The position numbers and the translations under genes are program-made. Below, one piece after another: positions 16,211 to 24,515 of a stretch of 64,000 bases of DNA. The notes beneath the pieces are model-generated. The model worked only from the letters and a program-made list of their open reading frames with translations, did not search any database and was not told where the DNA came from. Source of the DNA: Thioclava electrotropha (GTDB lineage: Bacteria; Pseudomonadota; Alphaproteobacteria; Rhodobacterales; Rhodobacteraceae); NCBI RefSeq assembly GCF_002085925.2, contig NZ_CP053562.1, positions 3,609,501 through 3,673,500 on the forward strand, written 5' to 3'. Each line of letters opens with the position of its first letter. Position 1 is the first letter of the stretch.

Positions 16211-16690
16211 TCAGTAATTCACATGAGCGACGCGGTCTTTCATCGACTCGCCCGGGTCCGACGAGAGCAGGATCTTCGCGCCCGCGACCAGCGCGTTGCC
16301 GCTGTCCCAGATCTCGGCCTGATCCGGATCGAAGCGCAGCAGCACCAGCTTCGGGTCGTCCTTGCCCTCGTACCAGGCGCCGATGAAGGGGTTCCATAGC
16401 CGCTCCACGACCGTGGGGTCAGTATTCTCGGTCAGACGCCCCGTGACGGTCGCGAAGACCTTGTGGCCCTTGTCCGAGAAGGTGAACATCGCCCCTGCTC
16501 AGGGGGCCAGCCCGTCCATCAATTCCGTGTCGCGCGCGGTGAAGAACCACACAGGGCCGGGCTTCTCCTCGACGATCGCCGTCATCGGGCGCGGCGCTGC
16601 CGTCTCGACGCCGGCCCGCGCCAGCATCACGGTGCGATCCGAGTCGAGCGCATCCCAGAAATCTTTCTCGATCTTGGCTTGGTCGGTCAT
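16211..16690 (-). pseudogene. Pyridoxamine-phosphate-oxidase-like general stress protein, interrupted by in-frame TGA
   Basis: Two collinear fragments in the same frame together make one flavin-binding split-barrel protein of the general stress protein 26 family (about 159 residues). The first runs from ATG 16690 (AGGAGGA 7 nt upstream) through DKDFWDALDSDRTVML-type residues to DGLAP; then TGA at 16501-16499; then AGAMFTFSDKGHKVF and WNPFIGAWYEGKDDPK to the end at 16211. No bases are inserted or lost, so a single substitution (for example GGA or CGA to TGA) explains it. It may be a true pseudogene, a base error or a rarely read-through stop. A GGAAC-N17-CGTT promoter upstream fits a stress role. 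Confidence 0.75.
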
Positions 16691-16722
16691 GTCGTTTCCT
16701 CCTGAAATAGGTCTGGGAGGAG

Positions 16723-16748
16723 AACGTGGGGGTGGCGCGCCATGTTCC
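16723..16748 (-). promoter_or_regulatory. EcfG-type promoter before the stress-protein gene
   Basis: On the minus strand GGAAC (16748-16744), a 17-bp spacer and CGTT (16726-16723). The predicted start near 16716 leaves about 26 nt to ATG 16690 with the ribosome binding site in between. Confidence 0.62.
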
Positions 16749-16793
16749 TCAGAAAGACTGGAGCCCTGCCCTTCCGGCGCGGGCTTCAAAACG

Positions 16794-16819
16794 AAAAGGC
16801 CCGGCGCAATCGCCGGGCC
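16794..16819 (-). terminator. Rho-independent terminator of lepA
   Basis: In the minus-strand RNA GGCCCGGCG and CGCCGGGCC (16798-16806 with 16811-16819) form a perfect 9-bp stem with a 4-nt loop, followed by TTTTCGTTTT. It begins about 25 bp past the lepA stop codon. Confidence 0.9.
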
Positions 16820-16842
16820 ATATTCGTCAACTTCGCGGAAGA

Positions 16843-18642
16843 TCACTCATCCATCTTCAGCGCCGCGATAAACGCGCTCTGCGGGATTTCGACCTTCCCG
16901 AACTGGCGCATCTTCTTCTTACCGGCTTTCTGCTTTTCCAGCAGCTTCTTCTTCCGGCTCGCGTCGCCGCCGTAGCATTTCGCGGTCACGTCCTTGCGCA
17001 TAGCCGACAGAGTCTCGCGCGCGATCACGCGGCCACCGATGGCGGCCTGGATCGGGATCTTGAACATGTGGCGCGGGATCAGGTCTTTCAGCTTCTCGCA
17101 CATCGCGCGGCCGCGGGCCTCGGCACGGTCGCGGTGGACCATGATCGAGAGCGCATCGACCGGCTCGTCATTCACCAGAATCGACATCTTCACGAGGTAA
17201 TCCTCGCGATATTCGGTGATCTGGTAATCGAAGCTGGCGTACCCCTTGGTGACCGATTTCAGGCGGTCATAGAAGTCGAACACGACCTCGGCGAGCGGCA
17301 GGTCATAGACGACCATCGCGCGGCCACCGACATAGGTCAGGTCCTGCTGGATGCCGCGACGGTCCTGACAGAGCTTGAGCACGTCGCCCAGATATTCGTC
17401 TGGCACGAGGATCGTCGCCTTGATGCGCGGCTCCTCGATGTGATCGACATAGGTCAGGTCGGGCATGTCGGCGGGGTTGTGAAGCTCGATCACCTCCCCG
17501 TCCTTCATGTGGATCTTGAACACGACCGAGGGCGCGGTGGTGATCAGGTCCAGATCGTATTCCCGCTCCAGACGGTCGCGCACCACTTCGAGGTGCAACA
17601 GCCCGAGGAAGCCGCAGCGGAAGCCGAAGCCGAGCGCTGCCGAGGTTTCCATCTCCGCCGAGAAGCTCGCATCGTTCAGCTGCAGTTTCTCGATCGCGTC
17701 GCGCAGCGCCTCGAAATCATTCGCATCGACCGGGAAGAGGCCGCAGAACACGACCGGGATCGAGGGTTTGAAGCCCGGCAGCGCCTTGGCGCAGGGCTTC
17801 TTCTCATGGGTGATCGTGTCGCCGACCTTGGTGTCGCGCACCTGTTTGATCGAAGCGGTGAAGACCCCGATCTCGCCGGGGCCCAGCTCGTCGATATTGA
17901 CCATCGCGGGTTTCAGAACGGCGAGGCGGTCGAGCTTGTAGGCAGCCCCCGTCTTCATCATCTTGATCTGATCGCCCTTCTTGATCACGCCATCCATGAC
18001 GCGGATCAGAACCACGACGCCCAGATAGGGGTCATACCACGAATCCACCAGCATCGCTTTCAGCGGCGCGTCGCGGTCGCCCTGCGGGGCGGGTAGACGA
18101 TGCACGATTGCTTCCAGAACGTCGGGAATGCCCAGACCGGTCTTCGCGGAAATCTCGACGGCATCCGAAGCGTCAATCCCGATCACGTCCTCGATCTGCT
18201 CCTTCACGCGCTCGGGCTCTGCCGCGGGCAGGTCGATCTTGTTCAGGACCGGGACGATCTCGTGATCCGCGTCGATCGCCTGATAGACGTTGGCCAGCGT
18301 CTGCGCCTCGACGCCTTGCGAGGCATCGACGACCAGCAGCGAGCCCTCGACCGCCTGCATCGAGCGCGAGACTTCATAGGCGAAGTCCACGTGACCAGGG
18401 GTGTCGATCAGGTTCAGCACATAGGTTTTGCCATCCTTGGCGGGATAGTCGATCCGCACCGAGTTGGCCTTGATCGTGATGCCGCGCTCTCGCTCGATAT
18501 CCATCGCGTCGAGGAGTTGGTCCTTCATATCGCGTTCGGCCACGGTACCGGTCAGCTGGATCAGCCGGTCGGCGAGCGTGGATTTACCGTGGTCGATATG
18601 CGCCACGATGGAGAAATTGCGGATGCGATCAAGATCAGTCAT
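16843..18642 (-). CDS. lepA: Elongation factor 4 (ribosome back-translocating GTPase)
   Basis: Ribosome-associated GTPase that acts on stalled or mistranslocated ribosomes and in initiation. It has 599 residues, the family length. The G domain is complete: P-loop [10 protein letters not shown] near the start, ERGITIKA switch [10 protein letters not shown]3 and NKIDLP G4. The LepA-specific C-terminal domain is present ([26 protein letters not shown]) and ends in ALKMDE. ATG 18642 is chosen because the product then starts [19 protein letters not shown], as in homologues; longer frames upstream lack similarity. A terminator follows. Confidence 0.97.
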   Translation of the reverse strand: MTDLDRIRNFSIVAHIDHGKSTLADRLIQLTGTVAERDMKDQLLDAMDIERERGITIKANSVRIDYPAKDGKTYVLNLIDTPGHVDFAYEVSRSMQAVEGSLLVVDASQGVEAQTLANVYQAIDADHEIVPVLNKIDLPAAEPERVKEQIEDVIGIDASDAVEISAKTGLGIPDVLEAIVHRLPAPQGDRDAPLKAMLVDSWYDPYLGVVVLIRVMDGVIKKGDQIKMMKTGAAYKLDRLAVLKPAMVNIDELGPGEIGVFTASIKQVRDTKVGDTITHEKKPCAKALPGFKPSIPVVFCGLFPVDANDFEALRDAIEKLQLNDASFSAEMETSAALGFGFRCGFLGLLHLEVVRDRLEREYDLDLITTAPSVVFKIHMKDGEVIELHNPADMPDLTYVDHIEEPRIKATILVPDEYLGDVLKLCQDRRGIQQDLTYVGGRAMVVYDLPLAEVVFDFYDRLKSVTKGYASFDYQITEYREDYLVKMSILVNDEPVDALSIMVHRDRAEARGRAMCEKLKDLIPRHMFKIPIQAAIGGRVIARETLSAMRKDVTAKCYGGDASRKKKLLEKQKAGKKKMRQFGKVEIPQSAFIAALKMDE

Positions 18643-18761
18643 GGGCGCGCGTATACAGGGGAAAAAGCGGGCCGGGAAGAGGGATTGAACGCCATCTGCC
18701 ATTGACCTCGGCCCGGTCGCGTCCGACATATCCCTGAGACACGAAACACGGGAGACGCAAG

Positions 18762-18953
18762 ATGATCTATTCCGTTCCGAACATGACCTGCGGGCACTGC
18801 AAAGCCTCGGTCGAGGCCGCGATCGAAGAGGTCGGCGGCAAGGCCGATGTCTATCTGGAAGATCGCGAGGTCGAGGTGGAAGGGCTGCCCGAATCCACCG
18901 TGATCAGCGCCCTGAAAGGCGCAGGCTACGAGGCCACCCCGGTCGAAGAGTAA
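18762..18953 (+). CDS. copZ: Copper chaperone, heavy-metal-associated domain
   Basis: A 63-residue single HMA ferredoxin-fold domain with the metal site MTCGHC (C10 and C13) and the standard beta-alpha-beta-beta-alpha-beta pattern ending [11 protein letters not shown]. It should bind Cu(I) in the cytoplasm and pass it to a P-type ATPase; no such ATPase or copper regulator is in the window, so the chaperone stands alone. GGGAGA lies shortly before ATG 18762. It is divergent from lepA with about 120 bp between. Confidence 0.88.
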   Translation: MIYSVPNMTCGHCKASVEAAIEEVGGKADVYLEDREVEVEGLPESTVISALKGAGYEATPVEE

Positions 18954-19048
18954 TCCGGAGGGCTGACGCCATCCAGATGTAGTGGGCCCGTGCACGCGCA
19001 ACGCGACGGCTAGAAAACGGGTTCCCTCCCCTGCCCCGAACCGGCGGA

Positions 19049-19116
19049 ATCCTGCCTGTTTTGTTGCCCGCTTTTTGAATTTGAGTTAGAATCGCGGACA
19101 AATGAGCAGGCAGGAT
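19049..19116. repeat. Separated 10-bp inverted repeat before a secreted-protein gene
   Basis: ATCCTGCCTG (19049-19058) and its exact complement CAGGCAGGAT (19107-19116) flank 48 bp of AT-richer DNA in the roughly 200-bp gap between the copper chaperone and the secreted-protein gene. It could be paired operator half-sites around a promoter, or the base of a leader stem. Nothing else is recognised in this gap. Confidence 0.4.
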
Positions 19117-19156
19117 CGGCAAACACATGCCGGCCGCAACGACAAAGGGGCAGTAG

Positions 19157-19465
19157 ATGATTTTCAAGACCACACTCGGACTCTGTGCATTCTCGGGCGC
19201 CATGGCGCTTGCTTCGATGGCTTCGGCCGGGCCGATCGACAACGCGTGTCAGAAAGCGGGCCGCGCCAGCAATCCCGGCACCTGCGGCTGCATCCAGCAA
19301 GTCGCGGACATGACGTTGAGCCATCGCGACCAGCGCCGCGCCGCCAGCTTCTTCCACGATCCCGACCGCGCGCAGGAAGTGCGCATGTCCGACCGCCAGT
19401 CGGATTCGGACTTCTGGGACCGCTACAAGAATTTCGCCGCGACGGCGGAAGGCTTCTGCAAATAA
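19157..19465 (+). CDS. Secreted small cysteine-containing protein, Rhodobacterales-type
   Basis: A 102-residue product with a signal peptide (MIFKTTLGLCAFSGAMALASMASA, cleavage before GPID). The mature protein has four cysteines (C31, CGC at about 43 and 45, and C101), which suggests two disulfides in the periplasm. It also has a conserved-looking core IQQVADMTLSHRDQRRAASFFHDPDRAQEVRMSDR. I recall close relatives across Rhodobacterales, sometimes labelled arginine transporter, a name the sequence does not support. Function unknown. It converges with the phosphatase gene. Confidence 0.75.
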   Translation: MIFKTTLGLCAFSGAMALASMASAGPIDNACQKAGRASNPGTCGCIQQVADMTLSHRDQRRAASFFHDPDRAQEVRMSDRQSDSDFWDRYKNFAATAEGFCK

Positions 19466-19488
19466 GCGGATGATCGGCGGCGCGCGGT

Positions 19489-19959
19489 CTACTGCCCGCG
19501 CCGCTTTTCTTCCTCATCGGCCAGCAGGTCGGCGATCAACTGATCCGCGCCCGCCTCGATCAGATCGAGGGCTCCATCGAAATTGCGGGTGAAATAGGGA
19601 TCGGGCACATCGCGCGGCCCCTCCGGCCCGTCGATGAACATCTGCACCTGAGCGCGCATCTCGCGCGGCGCCCCGTCGAGCGCATCGCGCAGGTTATTCT
19701 CATCCATCGCGAGGATCACATCGAACCCGTCGTAATCGGCGGGCTGGATCTGACGTGCGCGCAGGCTCCGCATGTCGTAGCCTCGCGCTTCCGCCGCCGC
19801 GATCATCGGATCGTAGGGCGGCTCTCCGAGATGCCAGGTGCCGGTGCCTGCACTGTCGAACTCGATATCGAGCCCGGCCGCGGCGGCCTTGTGACGGGTC
19901 ACCGCTTCGGCGGCGGGCGAGCGGCAGATATTGCCAAGGCAGAGAAAGAGGATACGCAT
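19489..19959 (-). CDS. Low-molecular-weight protein-tyrosine phosphatase
   Basis: A 156-residue cytoplasmic phosphatase. The P-loop CLGNICRS carries nucleophile C7 and R13, and the general-acid loop is VPDPYF near residue 120. The start at ATG 19959 puts the P-loop at the usual distance from the N-terminus (MRILFLCLGN), although no ribosome binding site is visible. It is divergent from cobB, with only 28 bp between the two start codons. In bacteria this family dephosphorylates tyrosine kinases of polysaccharide export or arginine-phosphorylated proteins; no such partner is nearby. Confidence 0.93.
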   Translation of the reverse strand: MRILFLCLGNICRSPAAEAVTRHKAAAAGLDIEFDSAGTGTWHLGEPPYDPMIAAAEARGYDMRSLRARQIQPADYDGFDVILAMDENNLRDALDGAPREMRAQVQMFIDGPEGPRDVPDPYFTRNFDGALDLIEAGADQLIADLLADEEEKRRGQ

Positions 19960-19987
19960 AGGGGAAGTGATAACGGAGGGCGCAGCG

Positions 19988-20683
19988 ATGGCCAAGGTCG
20001 TGATTCTGACGGGCGCGGGAATTTCTGCCGAAAGCGGCATCCGCACGTTTCGGGCAAGCGACGGTCTGTGGGAAGAACACCGCATCATGGACGTGGCGAC
20101 GCCCGAGGGTTTCGCGCGCGACCCCGCGCTGGTGCATCGCTTCTACAATGCGCGCCGGGCAGCAGCGCGCGCGGCCCAGCCGAACCCGGCCCACGTCGCG
20201 CTGGCCGAGCTGGAGGCCGATCCGGGCCACGAGGTTCTGGTGGTGACGCAGAATGTCGATGATCTGCACGAGCGCGCCGGGTCTCAGAACGTGATCCACA
20301 TGCACGGCTCGCTCTTCGGTGCGCTGTGCCACGCGTGCGACCATCGCTGGTCCGCGCCCGAGGCGATGCAGCCGCAAGACACCTGCCCCGAGTGCGGGCG
20401 CAAAGCCACGCGACCCGACATCGTGTGGTTCAACGAGATGCCCTATCAGATGGATCGGATCATCCGCGAGCTGGAAGCCGCGGATCTGTTCGTCTCGATC
20501 GGCACCAGCGGCAATGTCTACCCGGCGGCGGGCTTCGTGCAGGACGCCGCTATGTGCGGGGTGAAGACGCTGGAGCTGAACCTCGACCGCTCGGCAGGCA
20601 GCGAGATGTTCGACATCTCGCGCCAGGGCCCGGCGAGCGTGCTGGTCCCTCAATGGGTGCGCGAGCGGCTGGAGTCGCGGTGA
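19988..20683 (+). CDS. cobB: NAD-dependent protein deacylase (sirtuin)
   Basis: Removes acyl groups from protein lysines using NAD. It has 231 residues: NAD motif GAGISAESGI (9-18), TQNVDDLHERAG (87-98), catalytic H106 (HMHGS) and a zinc site C114-C117-C133-C136. Y53 and R56 in FYNARR form the YxxR pair that in class III sirtuins admits succinyl or malonyl lysine, so desuccinylation is likely as well as deacetylation. ATG 19988 has GGAGG with 8-nt spacing. In many bacteria CobB reactivates acyl-CoA synthetases such as Acs and PrpE; prpE is 12 kb away here. Confidence 0.95.
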   Translation: MAKVVILTGAGISAESGIRTFRASDGLWEEHRIMDVATPEGFARDPALVHRFYNARRAAARAAQPNPAHVALAELEADPGHEVLVVTQNVDDLHERAGSQNVIHMHGSLFGALCHACDHRWSAPEAMQPQDTCPECGRKATRPDIVWFNEMPYQMDRIIRELEAADLFVSIGTSGNVYPAAGFVQDAAMCGVKTLELNLDRSAGSEMFDISRQGPASVLVPQWVRERLESR

Positions 20684-20720
20684 GAGGAGCTACAGGGCGG
20701 CTGATCGCCCTGCCCTCTCG

Positions 20721-22091
20721 TCAGTAGCTGTATTCGGCGTAGATCTTGCTCAGATCGCCATTCCACTCGCCGTGGTATTTCTCCAGAAGCTCGTCGGCAG
20801 GCACGCGGCCCGTCTCGACGCTCTCTTCCAGCGCGTTGAGGAAATGGGTCTCGTCGGGGATCATCCCGCCCGCGCCGGGCCGCGCCCGCGCCGCCAGACC
20901 GGATTTCGCGATCGCCACCGTTTCGCGTGCGAGGTCGTGCAGCTTCACGCCGTTGAACTCGCCCTGCAGCGCATCGACCGCCGCCGCGCGACGCAGACCT
21001 TCGCGGGTCTCGTGATCGAAGCCCTTCACCAGATCCCAAGCAGCATCCAGCGCGGTCTGGTCGTAAAGCAGGCCGACCCAGAGCGCCGGGAGCGCACACA
21101 GACGCCGCCACGGCCCGCCATCGGCACCGCGCATCTCGATGAATTTCTTCGCGCGCGCTTCAGGGAAGACAGTGGTCAGGTGATCGGCCCAGTCGCTCAG
21201 CGTCGGCTTCTCGCCGGGCAGCGCGGGCAGCTCGCCCTTCAGGAAGTCGCGGAAGGACTGGCCCAGCGCGTCGATATATTTGCCGTCGCGATAGACGAAA
21301 TACATCGGCACATCGAGGACGTAGTTCACGTAAGCCTCGTAGCCCGCACCCTCTTCGAACATGAAGGGCAGCATGCCCGTGCGCGCATCGTCGAGGTTCT
21401 GCCAGATATGGCTGCGCCACGATTTCATGCCGTTGGGCTTGCCATCGAGGAAGGGCGAATTGGCGAACAGAGCGGTCGCAACCGGCTGCAGCGCCAGCGC
21501 CACGCGCATCTTCTGCACCATGTCGGCTTCCGAACCGAAGTCGAGATTCACCTGCACGGTGCAGGTGCGATACATCATCTGCGTGCCCAGCTCGCCCACG
21601 CGGCCCATGTAATCGGTCATCAGCCGATAGCGCCCCTTGGGCATCATGTGCATCTGGTCCTGAGTCCAGATCGGGGCCGCGCCCAGCCCGATGAACTTCA
21701 CACCGATATCGTCGGCGACCGACTGCACTTCGCGCAGGTGTTCGTTCACCTCGTCGCAGGTCTGGTGGATCGTCTCGAGCGGCGCGCCCGACAGTTCCAG
21801 CTGACCACCCGGCTCGAGGCTGACATTCGCGCCGTTCAGCTCCAGCCCGATGATCTTGCCCTGCTCTTCCACCGGTTTCCAGCCGAAGCGGTCGCGCAGA
21901 CCTTCCAGCATCGCCTTGATCGACCGCGGGCCGTCATAGGGCAGCGGCAATTGCTTGTCCGCGCAATAGCCGAATTTTTCATGCTCGGTGCCGATGCGCC
22001 AGTCGTCGCGCGGCTTCTCACCTTCGGCCAGATATTCGGCCAGTTGCTCGAAGCGCTCGATCGGGCCACCGCCCTGCTGCGGAATGGACAT
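20721..22091 (-). CDS. gshA: Glutamate-cysteine ligase, plant/alphaproteobacterial type
   Basis: First step of glutathione synthesis: ATP-dependent joining of glutamate and cysteine. The 456-residue length and motifs (DDWRIGTEHEKFGY near the start, GANVSLEPGGQLELSGAP, MYRTCTVQVNLDF, FLDGKPNGMKSWRSHIW) are those of the plant-like GCS2 class found in alphaproteobacteria. These enzymes are commonly redox-regulated through cysteines in plants; conservation of that switch here is unknown. ATG 22091 is supported by GAAAAG. A short DUF gene and rsmE lie upstream in the same direction, about 50 bp away. Confidence 0.95.
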   Translation of the reverse strand: MSIPQQGGGPIERFEQLAEYLAEGEKPRDDWRIGTEHEKFGYCADKQLPLPYDGPRSIKAMLEGLRDRFGWKPVEEQGKIIGLELNGANVSLEPGGQLELSGAPLETIHQTCDEVNEHLREVQSVADDIGVKFIGLGAAPIWTQDQMHMMPKGRYRLMTDYMGRVGELGTQMMYRTCTVQVNLDFGSEADMVQKMRVALALQPVATALFANSPFLDGKPNGMKSWRSHIWQNLDDARTGMLPFMFEEGAGYEAYVNYVLDVPMYFVYRDGKYIDALGQSFRDFLKGELPALPGEKPTLSDWADHLTTVFPEARAKKFIEMRGADGGPWRRLCALPALWVGLLYDQTALDAAWDLVKGFDHETREGLRRAAAVDALQGEFNGVKLHDLARETVAIAKSGLAARARPGAGGMIPDETHFLNALEESVETGRVPADELLEKYHGEWNGDLSKIYAEYSY

Positions 22092-22142
22092 GTCTTTTCT
22101 CGCGTCGCTTTATGGAGCGCCACAGGTGGCGCGGGGGTTGGC

Positions 22143-22697
22143 TCAAGTCAAGCGTGAAACCTGTTTGCGGGTCCAGAGGCTCTGTGCGGCAGTCTGCTGG
22201 TCAAGCGCGGCGGAGATCTTCCCCATATCGATCCCCGGCAGGCTCGCGAAAGCGTCGTAGAGCGCATCCGCCCCCGCCGCGTCGAGCGGGATCAGCAGCG
22301 CCTCGCCCGAGAGGCTGCGCAGCCGCCAATATTGCTGGCCCTGCAGCGTGAGCAGACGGATTTCCGCCAGTTCGCGAAGGGGCAATTCGCCACCCATCCC
22401 GAGGGCCGAGACATTGCTGCCCGGTCCTGCAATGGCGCGCGCCCGGCTGGCTGCGAAATAGGAGATACGGCCCTCGTCGATCTCGACCAGACCCGGCGCA
22501 CTTGTTTCACGCGCGAAGCGCAACCGACGCCAGCCGATCAGCGCCCAGCCAAGCCCGAGCGCGACCGCGACCAGCCCCAGCGGCATCAGGATTAATCCAC
22601 CGAGCCAGATCAACCACGCACCGAACGCCACCACGACGCCAGCCGCGATCACCTCGCCCCAGCGCTTGAACCCTTCTGCGACCTCGGGACGGATCAC
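22143..22697 (-). CDS. Hypothetical inner-membrane protein downstream of rsmE
   Basis: A 184-residue protein. Residues about 14-58 form two adjacent hydrophobic helices with WLIWLGGLILMPLGLV between them; the rest (from 65) is a soluble domain resembling a PH-like barrel (LVEIDEGRISYFA, LPLRELAEIRLL, YWRLRSLSGEALLIPLDAAGADALYDAFASLPGI). The start is taken as GTG 22697, which overlaps the rsmE stop by 3 bp (GTGA), so it is translationally coupled to rsmE; longer readings upstream lie inside rsmE in another frame. Function unknown. gshA follows. Confidence 0.8.
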   Translation of the reverse strand: MIRPEVAEGFKRWGEVIAAGVVVAFGAWLIWLGGLILMPLGLVAVALGLGWALIGWRRLRFARETSAPGLVEIDEGRISYFAASRARAIAGPGSNVSALGMGGELPLRELAEIRLLTLQGQQYWRLRSLSGEALLIPLDAAGADALYDAFASLPGIDMGKISAALDQQTAAQSLWTRKQVSRLT

Positions 22698-23419
22698 CGC
22701 CAGTCTCCCAGCGCCGATTGCCACAACGTGATCGCCGCGCAGACCGCCGTATCGGCGCGCAGGATGCGCGGGCCGAGACTGACGGGGGTCACGAAATCGA
22801 GGCTGCGGAGCGCTTCGCGCTCGGCCTCCGAGAACCCGCCTTCGGGACCGATCAGGATCGCCCAAGGGCCGGGCTGGAGCCCCGCGAGCGTCTCTGCAGG
22901 CCCAACCAAAGCCTCGTCGGCCCAGAGGATGCGACGGCTCGGATCCCAGCCATCCAGCAGCTTCTTGAGACCCTGCAAATCCTCGACCGGGGGCACATAG
23001 GTGCCCAGACATTGCTCTGCCGCTTCCTTGGCATGGGCCTGCAAGCGGTCCTGCCGGATGCGCGCGGAATTGGTGAACTCGGTCTGCACTGGCAGCACCT
23101 TGGCGCAGCCCAGCTCGGTCGCCTTCTCGACGATGAAATCGGTGCGCTCTTTCTTGATCGGCGCGAAGATCAGCCAGAGATCGGGCGGCGCGAGCTGCGG
23201 CGCGGCCTGCTCGACGCAGGCCAGAATACCGCGCTTCTTGTGGGCCTCGACGACCTCAGCCGTCCACTCGCCATCGCGCCCGTTGAACAGTGCGACACGG
23301 GCGCCCACGGCCAGACGCATCACCGCAAAGAGGTAATGCGCTTCGTCCTGAGTCAGAGGCGCGGCTTGCCCCGCGCCCAGCGGGTGCTCTACACAGAGCC
23401 TGATCTTGGCACGTTCCAT
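22694..23419 (-). CDS. rsmE: 16S rRNA (uracil-1498-N3)-methyltransferase
   Basis: SPOUT-fold methyltransferase that modifies U1498 of 16S rRNA. It has 241 residues, with an N-terminal PUA-like domain (QDEAHYLFAVMRLAVG) and a C-terminal trefoil knot (AILIGPEGGFSEAERE, then VSLGPRILRADTAVCAAI). ATG 23419 lies only 12 bp from the divergent ubiA start and has no ribosome binding site in that gap, so its transcript may be leaderless or start within ubiA. It is coupled downstream to a membrane-protein gene. Confidence 0.95.
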   Translation of the reverse strand: MERAKIRLCVEHPLGAGQAAPLTQDEAHYLFAVMRLAVGARVALFNGRDGEWTAEVVEAHKKRGILACVEQAAPQLAPPDLWLIFAPIKKERTDFIVEKATELGCAKVLPVQTEFTNSARIRQDRLQAHAKEAAEQCLGTYVPPVEDLQGLKKLLDGWDPSRRILWADEALVGPAETLAGLQPGPWAILIGPEGGFSEAEREALRSLDFVTPVSLGPRILRADTAVCAAITLWQSALGDWR

Positions 23420-23431
23420 GAGGCGGACTGT

Positions 23432-24436
23432 ATGAGCGGAAAAACCGAAACGCCAGAGGCGGCAAACGCGAGCACGGGCGAGACCCCGAACGACGCGAAC
23501 GGCACGGTCGCGGATGCCTATCGCGGCAACTGGGTCGACCGGCTGGCTCCGGCATGGACGCGGCCCTACCTGCGGCTGAGCCGTGCCGACCGACCGATCG
23601 GGACATGGCTGCTGCTGCTGCCCTGCTACTGGTCGATCGCGCTGGCGGCGTCCTCGACGGGCGGCTTCATCTGGTGGGATTTGTGGCTGGCGGTGGGCGC
23701 GTCGATCGGGGCCTTCCTGATGCGCGGCGCGGGCTGCACATGGAACGACATCACCGACCGCGACATCGATGCAGGCGTGGCCCGCACCCGCTCGCGGCCG
23801 ATCCCCTCGGGGCAGGTCTCGACAAAACAGGCGCTGGCCTGGGCGGTGATCCAGTCGCTGATCTCTTTCGCGATCCTGCTGACCTTCAACGTGCCCGCAA
23901 TCATCCTCGGGATCGTGTCGCTCGGGCCGGTCGCGATCTATCCCTTCGCCAAGCGCTTCACCTGGTGGCCGCAGATCTTCCTCGGGATCGCGTTCAACTG
24001 GGGGGCGCTGCTGCTATGGGTCGCGCATACCGGCAGCCTCAGCTGGCCGCCCGTTGTGCTTTACTTCGCGGGCATGGCCTGGACGCTGTTCTACGACACG
24101 ATCTATGCGCATCAGGACAAGGAAGACGACGCACTGATCGGCGTGAAATCCACCGCGCGGCTCTTCGGGGACGATAGCGCGAAATGGCTCGGCGGCTTCC
24201 TGATGACTTCTGTTGCGCTGATGACCATCGCCGTGATGGGCGCGCTCATGCCCGGCGCGCCGCCGCTGCGCCTCGCGATCTCGCTACTCGCGCCCTGGGC
24301 GATGGGTTGGCACATGCTCTGGCAGATGCGCCAGCTCGATATCGACGACCCGGATACCTGCCTGAAACTGTTCCGCGCGAACCGCGACACGGGCCTCATC
24401 GCTGCGCTGTTTCTCGCCGTTGGCGCAATCGTGTAA
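23432..24436 (+). CDS. ubiA: 4-hydroxybenzoate polyprenyltransferase
   Basis: Integral membrane prenyltransferase that attaches the polyprenyl tail to 4-hydroxybenzoate in ubiquinone synthesis. It has 334 residues with about eight to nine hydrophobic segments. Both Asp-rich motifs are intact: GCTWNDITDRDIDAGVARTRSRP and YDTIYAHQDKEDD. The first 50 residues are polar and low in complexity (ETPEAANASTGETPNDAN), a cytoplasmic extension not needed for catalysis. ATG 23432 is 12 bp from the rsmE start on the other strand. coq9, another ubiquinone gene, lies at 58 kb. Confidence 0.95.
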   Translation: MSGKTETPEAANASTGETPNDANGTVADAYRGNWVDRLAPAWTRPYLRLSRADRPIGTWLLLLPCYWSIALAASSTGGFIWWDLWLAVGASIGAFLMRGAGCTWNDITDRDIDAGVARTRSRPIPSGQVSTKQALAWAVIQSLISFAILLTFNVPAIILGIVSLGPVAIYPFAKRFTWWPQIFLGIAFNWGALLLWVAHTGSLSWPPVVLYFAGMAWTLFYDTIYAHQDKEDDALIGVKSTARLFGDDSAKWLGGFLMTSVALMTIAVMGALMPGAPPLRLAISLLAPWAMGWHMLWQMRQLDIDDPDTCLKLFRANRDTGLIAALFLAVGAIV

Positions 24437-24515
24437 CGGCGTTTCGATTGATCCTCGCGCGCCCGCGCCTTAAGGAACACGGGATAAAGATTCCCCGGGG
24501 GAGGGCCTGAGACCG

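Noticed and set aside
16499..16501. TGA considered as a selenocysteine codon
   Set aside because: The protein family does not use selenocysteine, no convincing stem follows, and the formate dehydrogenase here uses cysteine.
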